31,126 nucleotides of DNA from a virus. The position numbers and the translations under genes are program-made. Shown one piece after another: positions 14,058 to 21,896 of this stretch. The DNA lies in IMG/VR virus record IMGVR_UViG_3300001372_000009, positions 1-31,126 of that record; one strand, given 5' to 3'. Under the pieces are notes generated by a model that had not been told where the DNA came from, did not search any database, and saw only the letters and a program-made list of their open reading frames with translations. Numbering within the stretch: the first letter of the stretch is position 1; each line of letters begins with the position of its first letter.

Positions 14058-15391
14058 TGACAGCACCAACCGACATAAAGAAAAAGCTCGGCCTGGAGCA
14101 CATTGAGAACGGGATCTACTTCAGTTCGCTCACGGGTGGCATGTACGAAACCACCAAGAAGGAAGTGGAACCGGATGCCGAACGGATAAGCACTTATTCG
14201 AACGTTCCCTGGGCCCGGTGGGGCCACGACGACAACTACCCGCAACGATTAATCGATGCGGTAAAATCAGATCCGATTGCTTCTCTCCTGGAGAAGAAGA
14301 TTGCCTTCCACTGGGGCCGTGGCATCATGTTCTATACCAAGGACGTGGATGCTCAGGGCAATGAGAAAATCACCATCGTGCCAGACAAGGATGTGCCGGC
14401 AGAGATCCGCGAATTTATGCGGATCAACAAGTGGAACAAGTTCATGCTGGGCATTATATCAGACAGCGAGTGGTGGCATTCATACTGCGTGCAGTACATT
14501 ACCGATGGCACCGGCAAGATACTCCAGGTAAAATGGCAGCGCAGAAAGAACGTGCGTGCTGAGCTGCGCGATATCAATGACGGAGAGATCAAGAACTATT
14601 ACCTGAGCGGCTACTTCGGCATAAAGGGTGCCCGTCCGGAAGGCGTCAACTCAGGCATATACGCCCACGACATCGTATCGATCGATAAGGATTACAATCC
14701 GGATCCGGCGTGGCATGGTATATCGCGCTGGCTGCACATCGCATCCAAGATACCACGGTGGATACTGGCCAACATCGACAACTCGATGAACATCAAGTAT
14801 CACATCAAGATACCGTTCGATTATTTTTTGAAGCGCAACCCGGTAGAAGCCACCAACACCGATGCGGAGCGCAAGGCCGCCATTGAGGCCGACCAAGAAG
14901 ACACATTCAAAAAAATGGATCAGTACCTGGCTGGTGAAAAGAATGTGCACAAAGCCTTCTATAGCCTGGTAACCGTGCTGGAAGACGGTAAGCCCGCTCC
15001 CGGATGGGAAATATTGCCCATTGAAAACAAGATCGAGCACGAAGCCTGGCTGCGCGCATACGGCACCGCGGCCATGGCCATGATCAGCGGTATCGGTTTA
15101 AGTCCGTCGATAGCGGGTACCATTCTGCCCAATGGCCTGGGCACCGGATCAGGCAGCGACTTGCGCGAGCAGTTCAACTTCTACATCCAGGTAATGACTT
15201 CCATTTCGCGCATGAACACTCTGGAGCCTTTCGAGATCATAAAGCACCGTAACGGATGGCCGGAAGATCTGTACATGGGCTACAAGGATGTGATACTACA
15301 GAGCACCGATCAAAACAAATCGGGCTTTGCACAAACCAACGAGCAAAGTCCCACAAGCGATAAGACACAAAAAGACCCGATGAGCGTATAA
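14057..15391 (+). CDS. Portal protein
   Basis: A 444-aa protein with the layout of Bacteroidota phage portals. There is an N-terminal segment WARWGHDDNYPQRLIDAVKS, a helical core SLLEKKIAFHWGRGI, a clip-like region with WWHSYCVQYITDG and ADQEDTFKKMDQYLAGEKNV, then GTAAMAMISGIGLSPSIAGT and GTGSGSDLREQFNFYI, where the G-S-G-S-D-L-R-E motif fits the conserved portal helix. The C-terminus is polar and disordered. The portal ring is the DNA gateway and terminase docking site. Here the gene lies after the capsid gene and far from the terminase genes, an uncommon order. Confidence 0.82.
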   Translation: MTAPTDIKKKLGLEHIENGIYFSSLTGGMYETTKKEVEPDAERISTYSNVPWARWGHDDNYPQRLIDAVKSDPIASLLEKKIAFHWGRGIMFYTKDVDAQGNEKITIVPDKDVPAEIREFMRINKWNKFMLGIISDSEWWHSYCVQYITDGTGKILQVKWQRRKNVRAELRDINDGEIKNYYLSGYFGIKGARPEGVNSGIYAHDIVSIDKDYNPDPAWHGISRWLHIASKIPRWILANIDNSMNIKYHIKIPFDYFLKRNPVEATNTDAERKAAIEADQEDTFKKMDQYLAGEKNVHKAFYSLVTVLEDGKPAPGWEILPIENKIEHEAWLRAYGTAAMAMISGIGLSPSIAGTILPNGLGTGSGSDLREQFNFYIQVMTSISRMNTLEPFEIIKHRNGWPEDLYMGYKDVILQSTDQNKSGFAQTNEQSPTSDKTQKDPMSV

Positions 15392-16413
15392 TGGCACTGA
15401 TCACCACCATAGCGGAATTCAAGAAGTACATCGCCATTGATGCCAACACAAAAATGGCGACACTTCAGCCCTACATCGATGAAGCAGAGCAGCTTTACAT
15501 CAAGGATCTGCTGGGCACGGCATTCTACGACGAGTTTTTAGCGCTTTATACCGCCTCGGTAGATGTCGTTCCCGTGCCGCTCAATGCGGACAATGCTGCC
15601 CTCCTGCCCTACATTCAGCGCGCGCTGGCGTACTACACCCAGCTGATGGCCATTCCTCACCTGGCCGTAACCTTTGGTGACATGGGTATACGCCAGCACA
15701 GAGGCGAAGACAGCGACCCGGCACCGAGATGGCTGCAGGAAAAGCTGCAAATGCAGGCGCTTAAAAATGGCGACATCCACGCCGACAAGCTGCTGGAATT
15801 TCTGGAAGCAAATGCCACAGCGCTGAAGTACAACACCTGGTTTGCGTCGACTGCCAACACGAAAAACAGCGGCTACATTGTGTATGGTACCGCGGTGGCT
15901 TCAAAACACATTGACATAAGCTCGAGCCGTCGTGTATTCCTGCAGCTGCGCAATACCATTCGTGAGCTCGAGAAACGATCGGTGCCCAAGTTGATTGGTG
16001 CTGATCAGTACGATGAACTGAAGACGCAAATAGAAACCGGATCGGTAACAGCAGCCAGCCAGGCATTGATTGATCTGATCGAGCCGGTTGTGTGCAAGCG
16101 TGCTCTGTACATGCGCCTGCCCTTTATGCGGGTGGCAATATCAGCCGATGGCCTATGGCTTTACAGCGACGTAACCGAGCTGCGCTCAAAAGACTTCCTG
16201 GCACAAAAGGAAGACATCAAGTCGTTACGCTGCGAGCTGATGGATGGCGAGTTCGGCTACCTGCAGGATGAAGAAGCATTGCGCCAGTTCATCATCGCCA
16301 ACATCGCCGACTATCCACTCATGGCAGACTCGCCGGTATACACCGTTCAGCCTGACCCGGGACCAACGTTCAAACCGAAGAACGATCCGAACAACAAACA
16401 CTTCATCGTATGA
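15391..16413 (+). CDS. DUF6712-type head-tail connector protein
   Basis: A 340-aa protein beginning MALITTIAEFKKYIAIDANT and KMATLQPYIDEAEQLYIKDL, the signature of the DUF6712 family found next to portal genes of Bacteroidota phages. It also has ALLPYIQRALAYYTQLMAIP, HLAVTFGDMGIRQHR and ALKYNTWFASTANTK. The mainly helical fold is suited to a connector or adaptor under the portal. It overlaps the portal stop by one base (TAATG) and the next gene by four. The family call is good; the exact connector step is inferred. Confidence 0.75.
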   Translation: MALITTIAEFKKYIAIDANTKMATLQPYIDEAEQLYIKDLLGTAFYDEFLALYTASVDVVPVPLNADNAALLPYIQRALAYYTQLMAIPHLAVTFGDMGIRQHRGEDSDPAPRWLQEKLQMQALKNGDIHADKLLEFLEANATALKYNTWFASTANTKNSGYIVYGTAVASKHIDISSSRRVFLQLRNTIRELEKRSVPKLIGADQYDELKTQIETGSVTAASQALIDLIEPVVCKRALYMRLPFMRVAISADGLWLYSDVTELRSKDFLAQKEDIKSLRCELMDGEFGYLQDEEALRQFIIANIADYPLMADSPVYTVQPDPGPTFKPKNDPNNKHFIV

Positions 16414-16769
16414 ACAACCTGTATTTCTACGAGTCGTTTGTGGTTTCCCTGTTCCTGGTTGAACTCATCGCTGCGATAATTTACTTCGCCTCTGTCTGGG
16501 TAAGGCAAGGCTATGCCGGCCACGACAATCAGCTCGACCTGTTTGAGACGGGCGTATACTATAAGCATGTCGTGGGTTTTTTGTTCGTGCTCATTGCGAC
16601 GGGAATGATCTTCATCCCGCCGATTATCAACTACAGGTTTCCCGATGCCGCATGGTTGTTTCTGGGTGGAATTTTCGCGGCCATTATGGGAACTGAGGTC
16701 TACATGGATATAAAGAAGTCAATCTTCAAGAGTAAGCCTACAGCAGATGCGGAAACAACACAAGTATGA
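16410..16769 (+). CDS. Three-span membrane protein, putative holin
   Basis: A 119-aa protein with three hydrophobic segments: SFVVSLFLVELIAAIIYFAS (~9-28), GFLFVLIATGMIFIPPII (~56-73) and WLFLGGIFAAIMGTEVYM (~83-100), ending in a charged tail. Size, three spans and position two genes before an endolysin fit a class I-like holin. The neighbouring one-span coiled-coil protein is the alternative holin candidate. No sequence family is recognised. Confidence 0.55.
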   Translation: MNNLYFYESFVVSLFLVELIAAIIYFASVWVRQGYAGHDNQLDLFETGVYYKHVVGFLFVLIATGMIFIPPIINYRFPDAAWLFLGGIFAAIMGTEVYMDIKKSIFKSKPTADAETTQV

Positions 16770-16772
16770 AAA

Positions 16773-17174
16773 ATGGAATTCTTAATTGGGTTTATAGTTG
16801 GGTTGCTGGCGTGTATACCGGTCTACATTCTCACCAAAAGAAAGTCAGACCAGCGTCATGCCATGGAAATATTGAAGCTCAGGGAAGAGCACAGAATGGA
16901 ATTCCAGGAACTGATCGCCAAGATCAATCACGAAGGTCCGATAAAGGAGGGAGTGAGCGCCGTTGGACTGATGAACCTTATTTTGTGGGCGATTCAAAAT
17001 TCTATCAAAAACTTAGAAACGCTCTTCATCAACAAGGACTGGAATACCAGGGAAGTTATTACCGAACTGCAGCAGATCGTCATGGTGGAATTGCGATTGC
17101 TGTACAATAAGGTAAGCGACTTCCTGGAATCTATTCGAACGCATTTGAAGGACTACAACCACAGGCAGGAATGA
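16773..17174 (+). CDS. Single-span coiled-coil membrane protein of the lysis cassette
   Basis: A 133-aa protein with an N-terminal anchor FLIGFIVGLLACIPVYIL (residues 3-20) followed by a long charged helix (KLREEHRMEFQELIAKI) and a second helical part (SIKNLETLFINKDWN, VELRLLYNKVSDFLESI). The anchor-plus-coiled-coil design resembles an i-spanin or a phage accessory lysis protein. It overlaps the endolysin start by ATGA. A role in lysis is inferred from the cassette only. Confidence 0.5.
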   Translation: MEFLIGFIVGLLACIPVYILTKRKSDQRHAMEILKLREEHRMEFQELIAKINHEGPIKEGVSAVGLMNLILWAIQNSIKNLETLFINKDWNTREVITELQQIVMVELRLLYNKVSDFLESIRTHLKDYNHRQE

Positions 17175-17719
17175 GAGACAAGGTAAAAGTAATTTTGCGC
17201 GACGGCAGCGAAGTAACCCTCGGCGAGTGGCAGAAGATCTACGGCCTGCCCGTCGACTCAGATAAGATAGGTCGCCATTTCTCCATTACCGAAACCAGGT
17301 TCATCCAGGACATTACTACCTATGGCGAACTGATTGTTAACGAGCTGCTCATGATGGTGCTCGATGCCCTTCGTGAAGCAGTCAACAAGCCCATCAGAAT
17401 AAACAGCTTCAACCGCAGCGAAGAACATCAGAAGGATCTGAAGAAACGAGGCTTCAAAACGGCTGCACATTCGCCACACGTAGCCAAGATGGCCGCCGAT
17501 GTGGATACCGATTCAGAAGAACAAACGCGGGAGTGGGTAAAGTTTGTGAAGCAGGTGGCCAGCATCCTGAACATTAAAGTGCGCATAGGCTTCGAGCAAT
17601 ACCTTAAAGCAGGGCAAACCTTTATCCACATCGATGTGTGCCCGGAGTACTTTGCTCCAGGCCGTCCCTATCATACCATTAACCACCCGCATGTATGGGA
17701 ATTAGTCATAACCTGGTAG
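17171..17719 (+). CDS. Endolysin, M15-type zinc D,D-peptidase
   Basis: A 182-aa protein with Peptidase_M15_3-like motifs: INSFNRSEEHQKDLKKRGFK near residues 77-96, then HSPHVAKMAADVDT near 99-112, where a histidine and the aspartates of A-A-D-V-D give the zinc site, and FIHIDVCPEYF near 154-164 supplying the last histidine. It would cleave peptide cross-links of peptidoglycan. There is no signal peptide, so release would need a holin, and holin-like genes lie just upstream. The next gene starts 25 bp inside its 3' end. The length is normal for the family. Confidence 0.85.
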   Translation: MRDKVKVILRDGSEVTLGEWQKIYGLPVDSDKIGRHFSITETRFIQDITTYGELIVNELLMMVLDALREAVNKPIRINSFNRSEEHQKDLKKRGFKTAAHSPHVAKMAADVDTDSEEQTREWVKFVKQVASILNIKVRIGFEQYLKAGQTFIHIDVCPEYFAPGRPYHTINHPHVWELVITW

Positions 17720-18183
17720 CCAGCATTGTCATTGCCTTGATTGCACTGTCCAGCTGCAGCAAGCGTGTCATCACCAGCACCAGCGAGGTGAAAGACAGCG
17801 TGCGTGTGGAATATGTTCCCCGCGACGTGCCGGTCTATATTCCAGGCGATACGGTTACCGTTACCGACTGGATCGAGTGTGATTCGGTAACCAACAAACC
17901 AAAACCCATCACCATCAAAAAGAAGGCCGGCAGGACTACACTTAACTTAAAAGTGAAGTCCACCGGGCAGCTCAGTGCGTCCAGCAGCTGCGACAGCCTT
18001 ACCCAGATCATTACCGTGCTCGACAAGGAAGTGTTCAGGCTTCGACACGAGAAAGTGGTTAAGACTGAGCCAATCTATAAGACCCGGAAAATTGACAAGA
18101 TATGCCGGTGGTTCAGTGGCGTAGTGTTACTGCTCATCATCATCTATATAATTCTAAGAGTTAAGAAACTGCTATGGTTCTGA
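17695..18183 (+). CDS. Two-anchor lipoprotein, candidate unimolecular spanin
   Basis: A 162-aa protein with a lipoprotein signal VASIVIALIALSSCSK (lipobox L-S-S-C, cysteine near residue 21), a periplasmic beta/coil region (VYIPGDTVTVTDWI, TTLNLKVKSTGQLSAS), a helix (LTQIITVLDKEVFRLRHEK), and a C-terminal membrane span FSGVVLLLIIIYIILRV followed by KKLLW. An outer-membrane lipid anchor at one end and an inner-membrane span at the other is the design of u-spanins such as T1 gp11, which fuse the two membranes at the end of lysis. It overlaps the endolysin gene by 25 bp. Function is inferred from topology and position. Confidence 0.6.
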   Translation: MGISHNLVASIVIALIALSSCSKRVITSTSEVKDSVRVEYVPRDVPVYIPGDTVTVTDWIECDSVTNKPKPITIKKKAGRTTLNLKVKSTGQLSASSSCDSLTQIITVLDKEVFRLRHEKVVKTEPIYKTRKIDKICRWFSGVVLLLIIIYIILRVKKLLWF

Positions 18184-18668
18184 TGGAAAAATACATGCCT
18201 CCGGAAGTAGTGGATCAAGACGCGCTGCGCGCCTGGCGTGATAGCATAAAGAAGCATGAGGCTGATCATTGCCCGGAAGAAGTAAAAAGCTTCATTACAG
18301 CGCTCGCCAAAAAACTGCCGGACTTCGGGCAGATAGGCAAGTTCACGACCGTCATTAGCGGCTATGAACTATTGCTATCAGGGATGAAGCATTTTAACGG
18401 CGAGAAGATCTATCCCTGGGAGGTTTATCGCCTGCCGGTGCCGCACATGGTAGCGGTGGATCACGAGACAGCCATGCACCGCATCTTCCATCGCCGCGGC
18501 AAACAAGGGCTGATTGACTATTGCAAGGCCCGGGTGAAGGGCACGGAGCTGGAGCGCCTGATGGACATACTGTACGTGCATGTGTTCAAACAGGAGCACG
18601 AAGAATTTAAAAAGGTACTGGCCGAAATAAACCAGGCGAAGCAGCTTGATACCCCAGTTGAAATATGA
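18183..18668 (+). CDS. Hypothetical tail-region protein
   Basis: I start at ATG 18183, overlapping the previous stop as TGATG, rather than at 18174; this gives 161 aa beginning MEKYMPPEVVDQDALRAWRD. It is helical and soluble: EEVKSFITALAKKLPDFGQI, a VAVDHETAMHRIFHRRGKQG segment, and a C-terminal helix KQEHEEFKKVLAEINQAKQL. No family is recognised. The four-base overlap with the next gene places it in the tail-assembly stretch, possibly as a chaperone or connector. Confidence 0.6.
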   Translation: MEKYMPPEVVDQDALRAWRDSIKKHEADHCPEEVKSFITALAKKLPDFGQIGKFTTVISGYELLLSGMKHFNGEKIYPWEVYRLPVPHMVAVDHETAMHRIFHRRGKQGLIDYCKARVKGTELERLMDILYVHVFKQEHEEFKKVLAEINQAKQLDTPVEI

Positions 18669-19453
18669 CCAAAGAGTATACCGTAAGCGAATTGTTCTAC
18701 ACACAATGGAAGGACCTGAATGACCTTAAACACATTCAGGCCTATACGCTGCACCAGCATGCGCAATCGCTGGGTATAGACCACAAGGATTATGGCTTTG
18801 CGCTCATTGCCTGCATGCGCGTGCTGCGCCGGCGCCCGCTGTTGGTAGACAGGCTGAACGAGAAACAAGCGGTAGACATCTTCAACGATCTGGCCTTTCT
18901 GAATGAGCCATGGTACTACTTTCCGGAGCTTAGCAAGTATGGAGCATTGCTGCATACCCGTCCGGATGAAAAGATGGCGCGAAGCTCGTTCGATCAGTTC
19001 ATCTATGCCGATAATGAGTTCAGTGGGTTTTTGGCGACAGACAAAGACCACAATCTGTTTCTGCGCCGGCTGGCCGTAACACTCTACCGACCCGAAGGCG
19101 AAACAATATTCGATAAAGAGACCGTCGAAGAACGCGCCGCACAGCTCGGGAAAATTAAATCAGATGAATTCGACGCGCTGCTGCAGCTGGTATTCTACAC
19201 CTATGGCCACGTGCGTAATGCCGTAATGACGCGCTGCAAGACACTACTGCCGCCAGCACCCGCGCACGACGATATAATCGTCCTTATACATCCAGGCGAT
19301 CGCATAAAAATGAAAGCAGAAGCCACAACGCACCGGTGCCATGTGGTACAACATAAAGCACCAGGCCGCAAAGACGCTGGTTTTTGGCGACTTCGAAAAC
19401 GTAGGCCGCACCAACATGTACTATGTGCTCGATCACCTGGAAATACTTTGTAA
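18665..19453 (+). CDS. Tail-region protein with disrupted C-terminal frame
   Basis: The 262-aa frame starts MTKEYTVSELFYTQWKDLND and is convincing to about residue 205 (FDALLQLVFYTYGHVRNAVM). After about 19310 it turns into an Arg/His/Cys-rich sequence (HRCHVVQHKAPGRKD) unlike the rest. The expected C-terminus is found one frame over, at 19314-19487. Length with that end would be about 273 aa. The position between the lysis cassette and the tail proteins suggests an assembly role. Tail-assembly chaperones are known for programmed frameshifting, but no slippery heptamer is obvious here, so an indel is at least as likely. Confidence 0.6.
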   Translation: MTKEYTVSELFYTQWKDLNDLKHIQAYTLHQHAQSLGIDHKDYGFALIACMRVLRRRPLLVDRLNEKQAVDIFNDLAFLNEPWYYFPELSKYGALLHTRPDEKMARSSFDQFIYADNEFSGFLATDKDHNLFLRRLAVTLYRPEGETIFDKETVEERAAQLGKIKSDEFDALLQLVFYTYGHVRNAVMTRCKTLLPPAPAHDDIIVLIHPGDRIKMKAEATTHRCHVVQHKAPGRKDAGFWRLRKRRPHQHVLCARSPGNTL

Positions 19454-19487
19454 GGAAAAGGAGGAACAGCGCCGTGCCAAACATTAA
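19314..19487 (+). pseudogene. Out-of-frame C-terminus of the preceding gene
   Basis: This frame, opened just after a TGA at 19311, reads GAMWYNIKHQAAKTLVFGDF, then NVGRTNMYYVLDHLEILC and a charged end EKEEQRRAKH before TAA at 19485. It has normal phage-protein composition, and its stop overlaps the start of the next gene by 14 bp, as expected of a real gene end. Reaching it from the upstream frame needs one extra base skipped (or two missing) between about 19314 and 19340. Confidence 0.55.
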
Positions 19488-19980
19488 ACTAACCAACCTG
19501 GCCGCATACCGTGCCTACTTTCAGGCCATCGCCACAAGCCATGTAGACATTGATGGCTATAAGTGGGGCGATGCCGACGTGGTGCGCAACGACAACCGCA
19601 GCGACATTACTTCACGCTTTCTGTGGGCCATGCCTTACAACAATTCCCGCTATGGCGACAAGTACAGCGACAACGTACACAAGACTAAGCAGGCACGCGT
19701 GGCCTATATGATCGTACCTGACAGTGAGAAATTCAGCGATGAAGATACCGCCTTCGATTTCTGCGAAGCTGTAATTGAACAGATCATGGCCAAGCTGCTG
19801 CTGGATAAGCGCGGCAAGGATGTAGCCGGCACCTGGGAAATGATTTTAAGCGATATCAACAGCTGGACCGGCGGCCCGGTGGAGAAGACGATAGGCAGCA
19901 CGAAGTACATAGGCTGGGAGCTTCAGATAAACTTTATGGACAACACAAACCTGTCGTACGACGACAGCAAATGGGCCTGA
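19474..19980 (+). CDS. Putative tail completion/terminator-like protein
   Basis: I choose GTG 19474 as start, giving 168 aa beginning MPNIKLTNLAAYRAYFQAIA. The in-frame ATG at 19423 would add an Arg-rich stretch that overlaps the previous gene's C-terminus. The body has KWGDADVVRNDNRSDITSRF, RVAYMIVPDSEKFSDEDTAF and WEMILSDINSWTGGPVEKTI, then ELQINFMDNTNLSYDDSKW. The alpha/beta look and position before large tail proteins fit a tail terminator or completion protein. No motif settles it. Confidence 0.55.
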   Translation: MPNIKLTNLAAYRAYFQAIATSHVDIDGYKWGDADVVRNDNRSDITSRFLWAMPYNNSRYGDKYSDNVHKTKQARVAYMIVPDSEKFSDEDTAFDFCEAVIEQIMAKLLLDKRGKDVAGTWEMILSDINSWTGGPVEKTIGSTKYIGWELQINFMDNTNLSYDDSKWA

Positions 19981-19983
19981 TCT

Positions 19984-21711
19984 ATGCCAAAGACAATAGT
20001 AAGCGCAAACCTGAATGTGTACGGCAATGCCGGTCAGTTTGAAACCGACCGCTCTACGTGGGGTTATGCCGATACGTCGTCCACCACCAGTGTAAGATCC
20101 GGCGTACAAAAAAACGCAGGCCTGTACAGTGCACTCATCACCAAAGCGCTCTTCACCGACTCACTGCTCATTCCCTTCTCTTTTCCTGGAACCATTGGCA
20201 AGCTTTATCTCATAAAGGCCAAGGTATTTGTGCCATCGGCCACGCCTATCGGTCTGGACGCCGACGAGCTTACCTTTACGGCCAGCCTGGACAACCTGCT
20301 GTTTGGACTCACAGAAATTGAGCATACCAACATAGCAGTGCTCGATGCCGAAGACGGTTGGTTTGATGTTGAAATAAGCGTGCAGGCTACATCGGCACCG
20401 CTGGGCGTTAACTACGAAGGCTGGCTGCGCAACGAGGGCACCGGTATTGCAGGTGGAAAGGTATACGTGGATCAGCTCGAGGTCTATGAATATATCGGCA
20501 CATCAGATCCAGATCCGGAGCCAGAGCCGGAGCCGGACGAGACCGACTCAGTATTCCATTCAAAGAACCCCATCACGCTGGCTAAGACCGCCACACCTGG
20601 CTGGGATGCCCTGGTAAACTTTCGCCTTTACAACGACATACGCGTGGAAGACGAAGCCGACAGCAGCGTGTACAACTCCAAGCTGAAGGTGGAGCTGCCG
20701 CCGGATGCCGATGGCAACGTAACGTTCTACCTCAATGAAGCCTTCCGCGATGCCTTTACGCTCACGCCGCCAACGCTCAATGCCAATACCATCGAAAGGC
20801 TTACCGATCGCATCAAGAGATTCAAGAGCTTTACCGGCGAACTACAGAACACGGAAGTAACGCCGGCAGTGCTCGACGAGAGCGGCGCCAACCTGGTGCT
20901 GTTCGGTGGCATCGATAAATTCAACTGGCCAACGCTGGCCTATTTAACGACGTACCTGGTAGCCAACAAAAAGTTTCTTACCTGGGCCCCTGTAGAAAAG
21001 TATGTAGACCGCCTGCAGGAAGACTACCTTAATTTCTGGGTGTACGATGCCGCCATTGCCACACTAAAACTTCAGATTAAGGCATACTACGATGACGACA
21101 CAGACGAGACAGCCATTGCCACTTCGGTATCGCCTGTAGCCTACAGGTCGCTGTACCAGGTACCGGCCGGTCCGGTAAACTCCGGGGCCACGCTCATTAA
21201 CCCGGCTAAGAACCTGGTGAAGTACGAGCTCTCCATACTCGACCAGGACGATGCCGCCATCAGCGAGGTACGCACTTATTATGTGCTGGCCGTGCGCAAG
21301 CCGCTTACCCGGTTCTTTATGTTTCTCAACAGCCTTGGCGCGTTCGAAGTACTGCGCTTCGATGGCCAGGCCGAAAGCACTACCGAGTTTGGCCGCGAAG
21401 TAGTGCAGCGCTTTTTGCCGCACAACTATGCCCCGCTCGACGGCGAGTTTGTGAGCAACAACAACGTAATGCTGCCCAAAATAAACTACAGCAGCGGCTA
21501 CATTAAAGACCGGCTGGCCAAAGCATGGCACGAATACATGCAGGACTTTCTCAACACGTCGCGCCTGTACGACGTAACCGACGGCCGGCGGATTCCGCTG
21601 AACATCATCAACGGCAACTGGACCTACACCGACCAGGACTACGAGCGTTTCATCCGCTTCGACGTGAAGCCGGCGTACGACAATCAATCATTTACCCCAA
21701 ACACTATTTAA
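19984..21711 (+). CDS. Large two-domain tail structural protein
   Basis: A 575-aa protein. Residues ~1-175 form a beta-sandwich-like domain resembling a carbohydrate-binding jelly roll (LYLIKAKVFVPSATPIGLD, WFDVEISVQATSAPLGVNYE, KVYVDQLEVYEYIG). An acidic proline linker DPDPEPEPEPDE follows at about 178-190, then a 385-residue conserved-looking tail domain (NVTFYLNEAFRDAFTLTPPT, RTYYVLAVRKPLTRFFMFLN, and a C-terminus with YERFIRFDVKPAYDN). The linked module suggests a virion surface protein with a binding domain added at the N-terminus. The precise tail role is unknown. Confidence 0.65.
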   Translation: MPKTIVSANLNVYGNAGQFETDRSTWGYADTSSTTSVRSGVQKNAGLYSALITKALFTDSLLIPFSFPGTIGKLYLIKAKVFVPSATPIGLDADELTFTASLDNLLFGLTEIEHTNIAVLDAEDGWFDVEISVQATSAPLGVNYEGWLRNEGTGIAGGKVYVDQLEVYEYIGTSDPDPEPEPEPDETDSVFHSKNPITLAKTATPGWDALVNFRLYNDIRVEDEADSSVYNSKLKVELPPDADGNVTFYLNEAFRDAFTLTPPTLNANTIERLTDRIKRFKSFTGELQNTEVTPAVLDESGANLVLFGGIDKFNWPTLAYLTTYLVANKKFLTWAPVEKYVDRLQEDYLNFWVYDAAIATLKLQIKAYYDDDTDETAIATSVSPVAYRSLYQVPAGPVNSGATLINPAKNLVKYELSILDQDDAAISEVRTYYVLAVRKPLTRFFMFLNSLGAFEVLRFDGQAESTTEFGREVVQRFLPHNYAPLDGEFVSNNNVMLPKINYSSGYIKDRLAKAWHEYMQDFLNTSRLYDVTDGRRIPLNIINGNWTYTDQDYERFIRFDVKPAYDNQSFTPNTI

Positions 21712-21713
21712 CT

Positions 21714-21896
21714 ATGAGCATCGAGTTGGAGAACCCTAAAACAGTATTTGAAAAAATTGATGCGGCTGCAAATTTTGTTGAGCAAATGATGCTATCGCAT
21801 ATGATAAAGGACGAAGAAACATTTAAGAAAGCGCATAAGAAGGCAGGCGAACTGTTGTTCAATGCAATGCGCCAAATTGAGGAAGAGAATGTATGA
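21714..21896 (+). CDS. Small helical protein between tail genes
   Basis: A 60-aa helical protein MSIELENPKTVFEKIDAAAN, FVEQMMLSHMIKDEETFKKA, then HKKAGELLFNAMRQIEEENV. The frame extends upstream inside the previous gene, but ATG 21714, two bases after that gene's stop, is the natural start. It overlaps the next gene by ATGA. The AT-richer codons differ from the GC-rich preceding gene. No family is known; it may be a small tail chaperone. Confidence 0.6.
   Translation: MSIELENPKTVFEKIDAAANFVEQMMLSHMIKDEETFKKAHKKAGELLFNAMRQIEEENV

Noticed and set aside
16766-17110. 114-codon plus-strand frame overlapping the coiled-coil lysis gene
   Set aside because: The alternative frame at 16773 has a proper membrane anchor and coiled coil and overlaps the endolysin by ATGA; this one is a shadow.
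20505-20545. DPDPEPEP repeat as a possible variable repeat
   Set aside because: It is a low-complexity interdomain linker; no template match and no adenine-biased variation is seen.
21064-21687. 207-codon minus-strand frame within the large tail protein
   Set aside because: Shadow of a GC-rich plus-strand gene; Val/His/Gln-rich low-information sequence.
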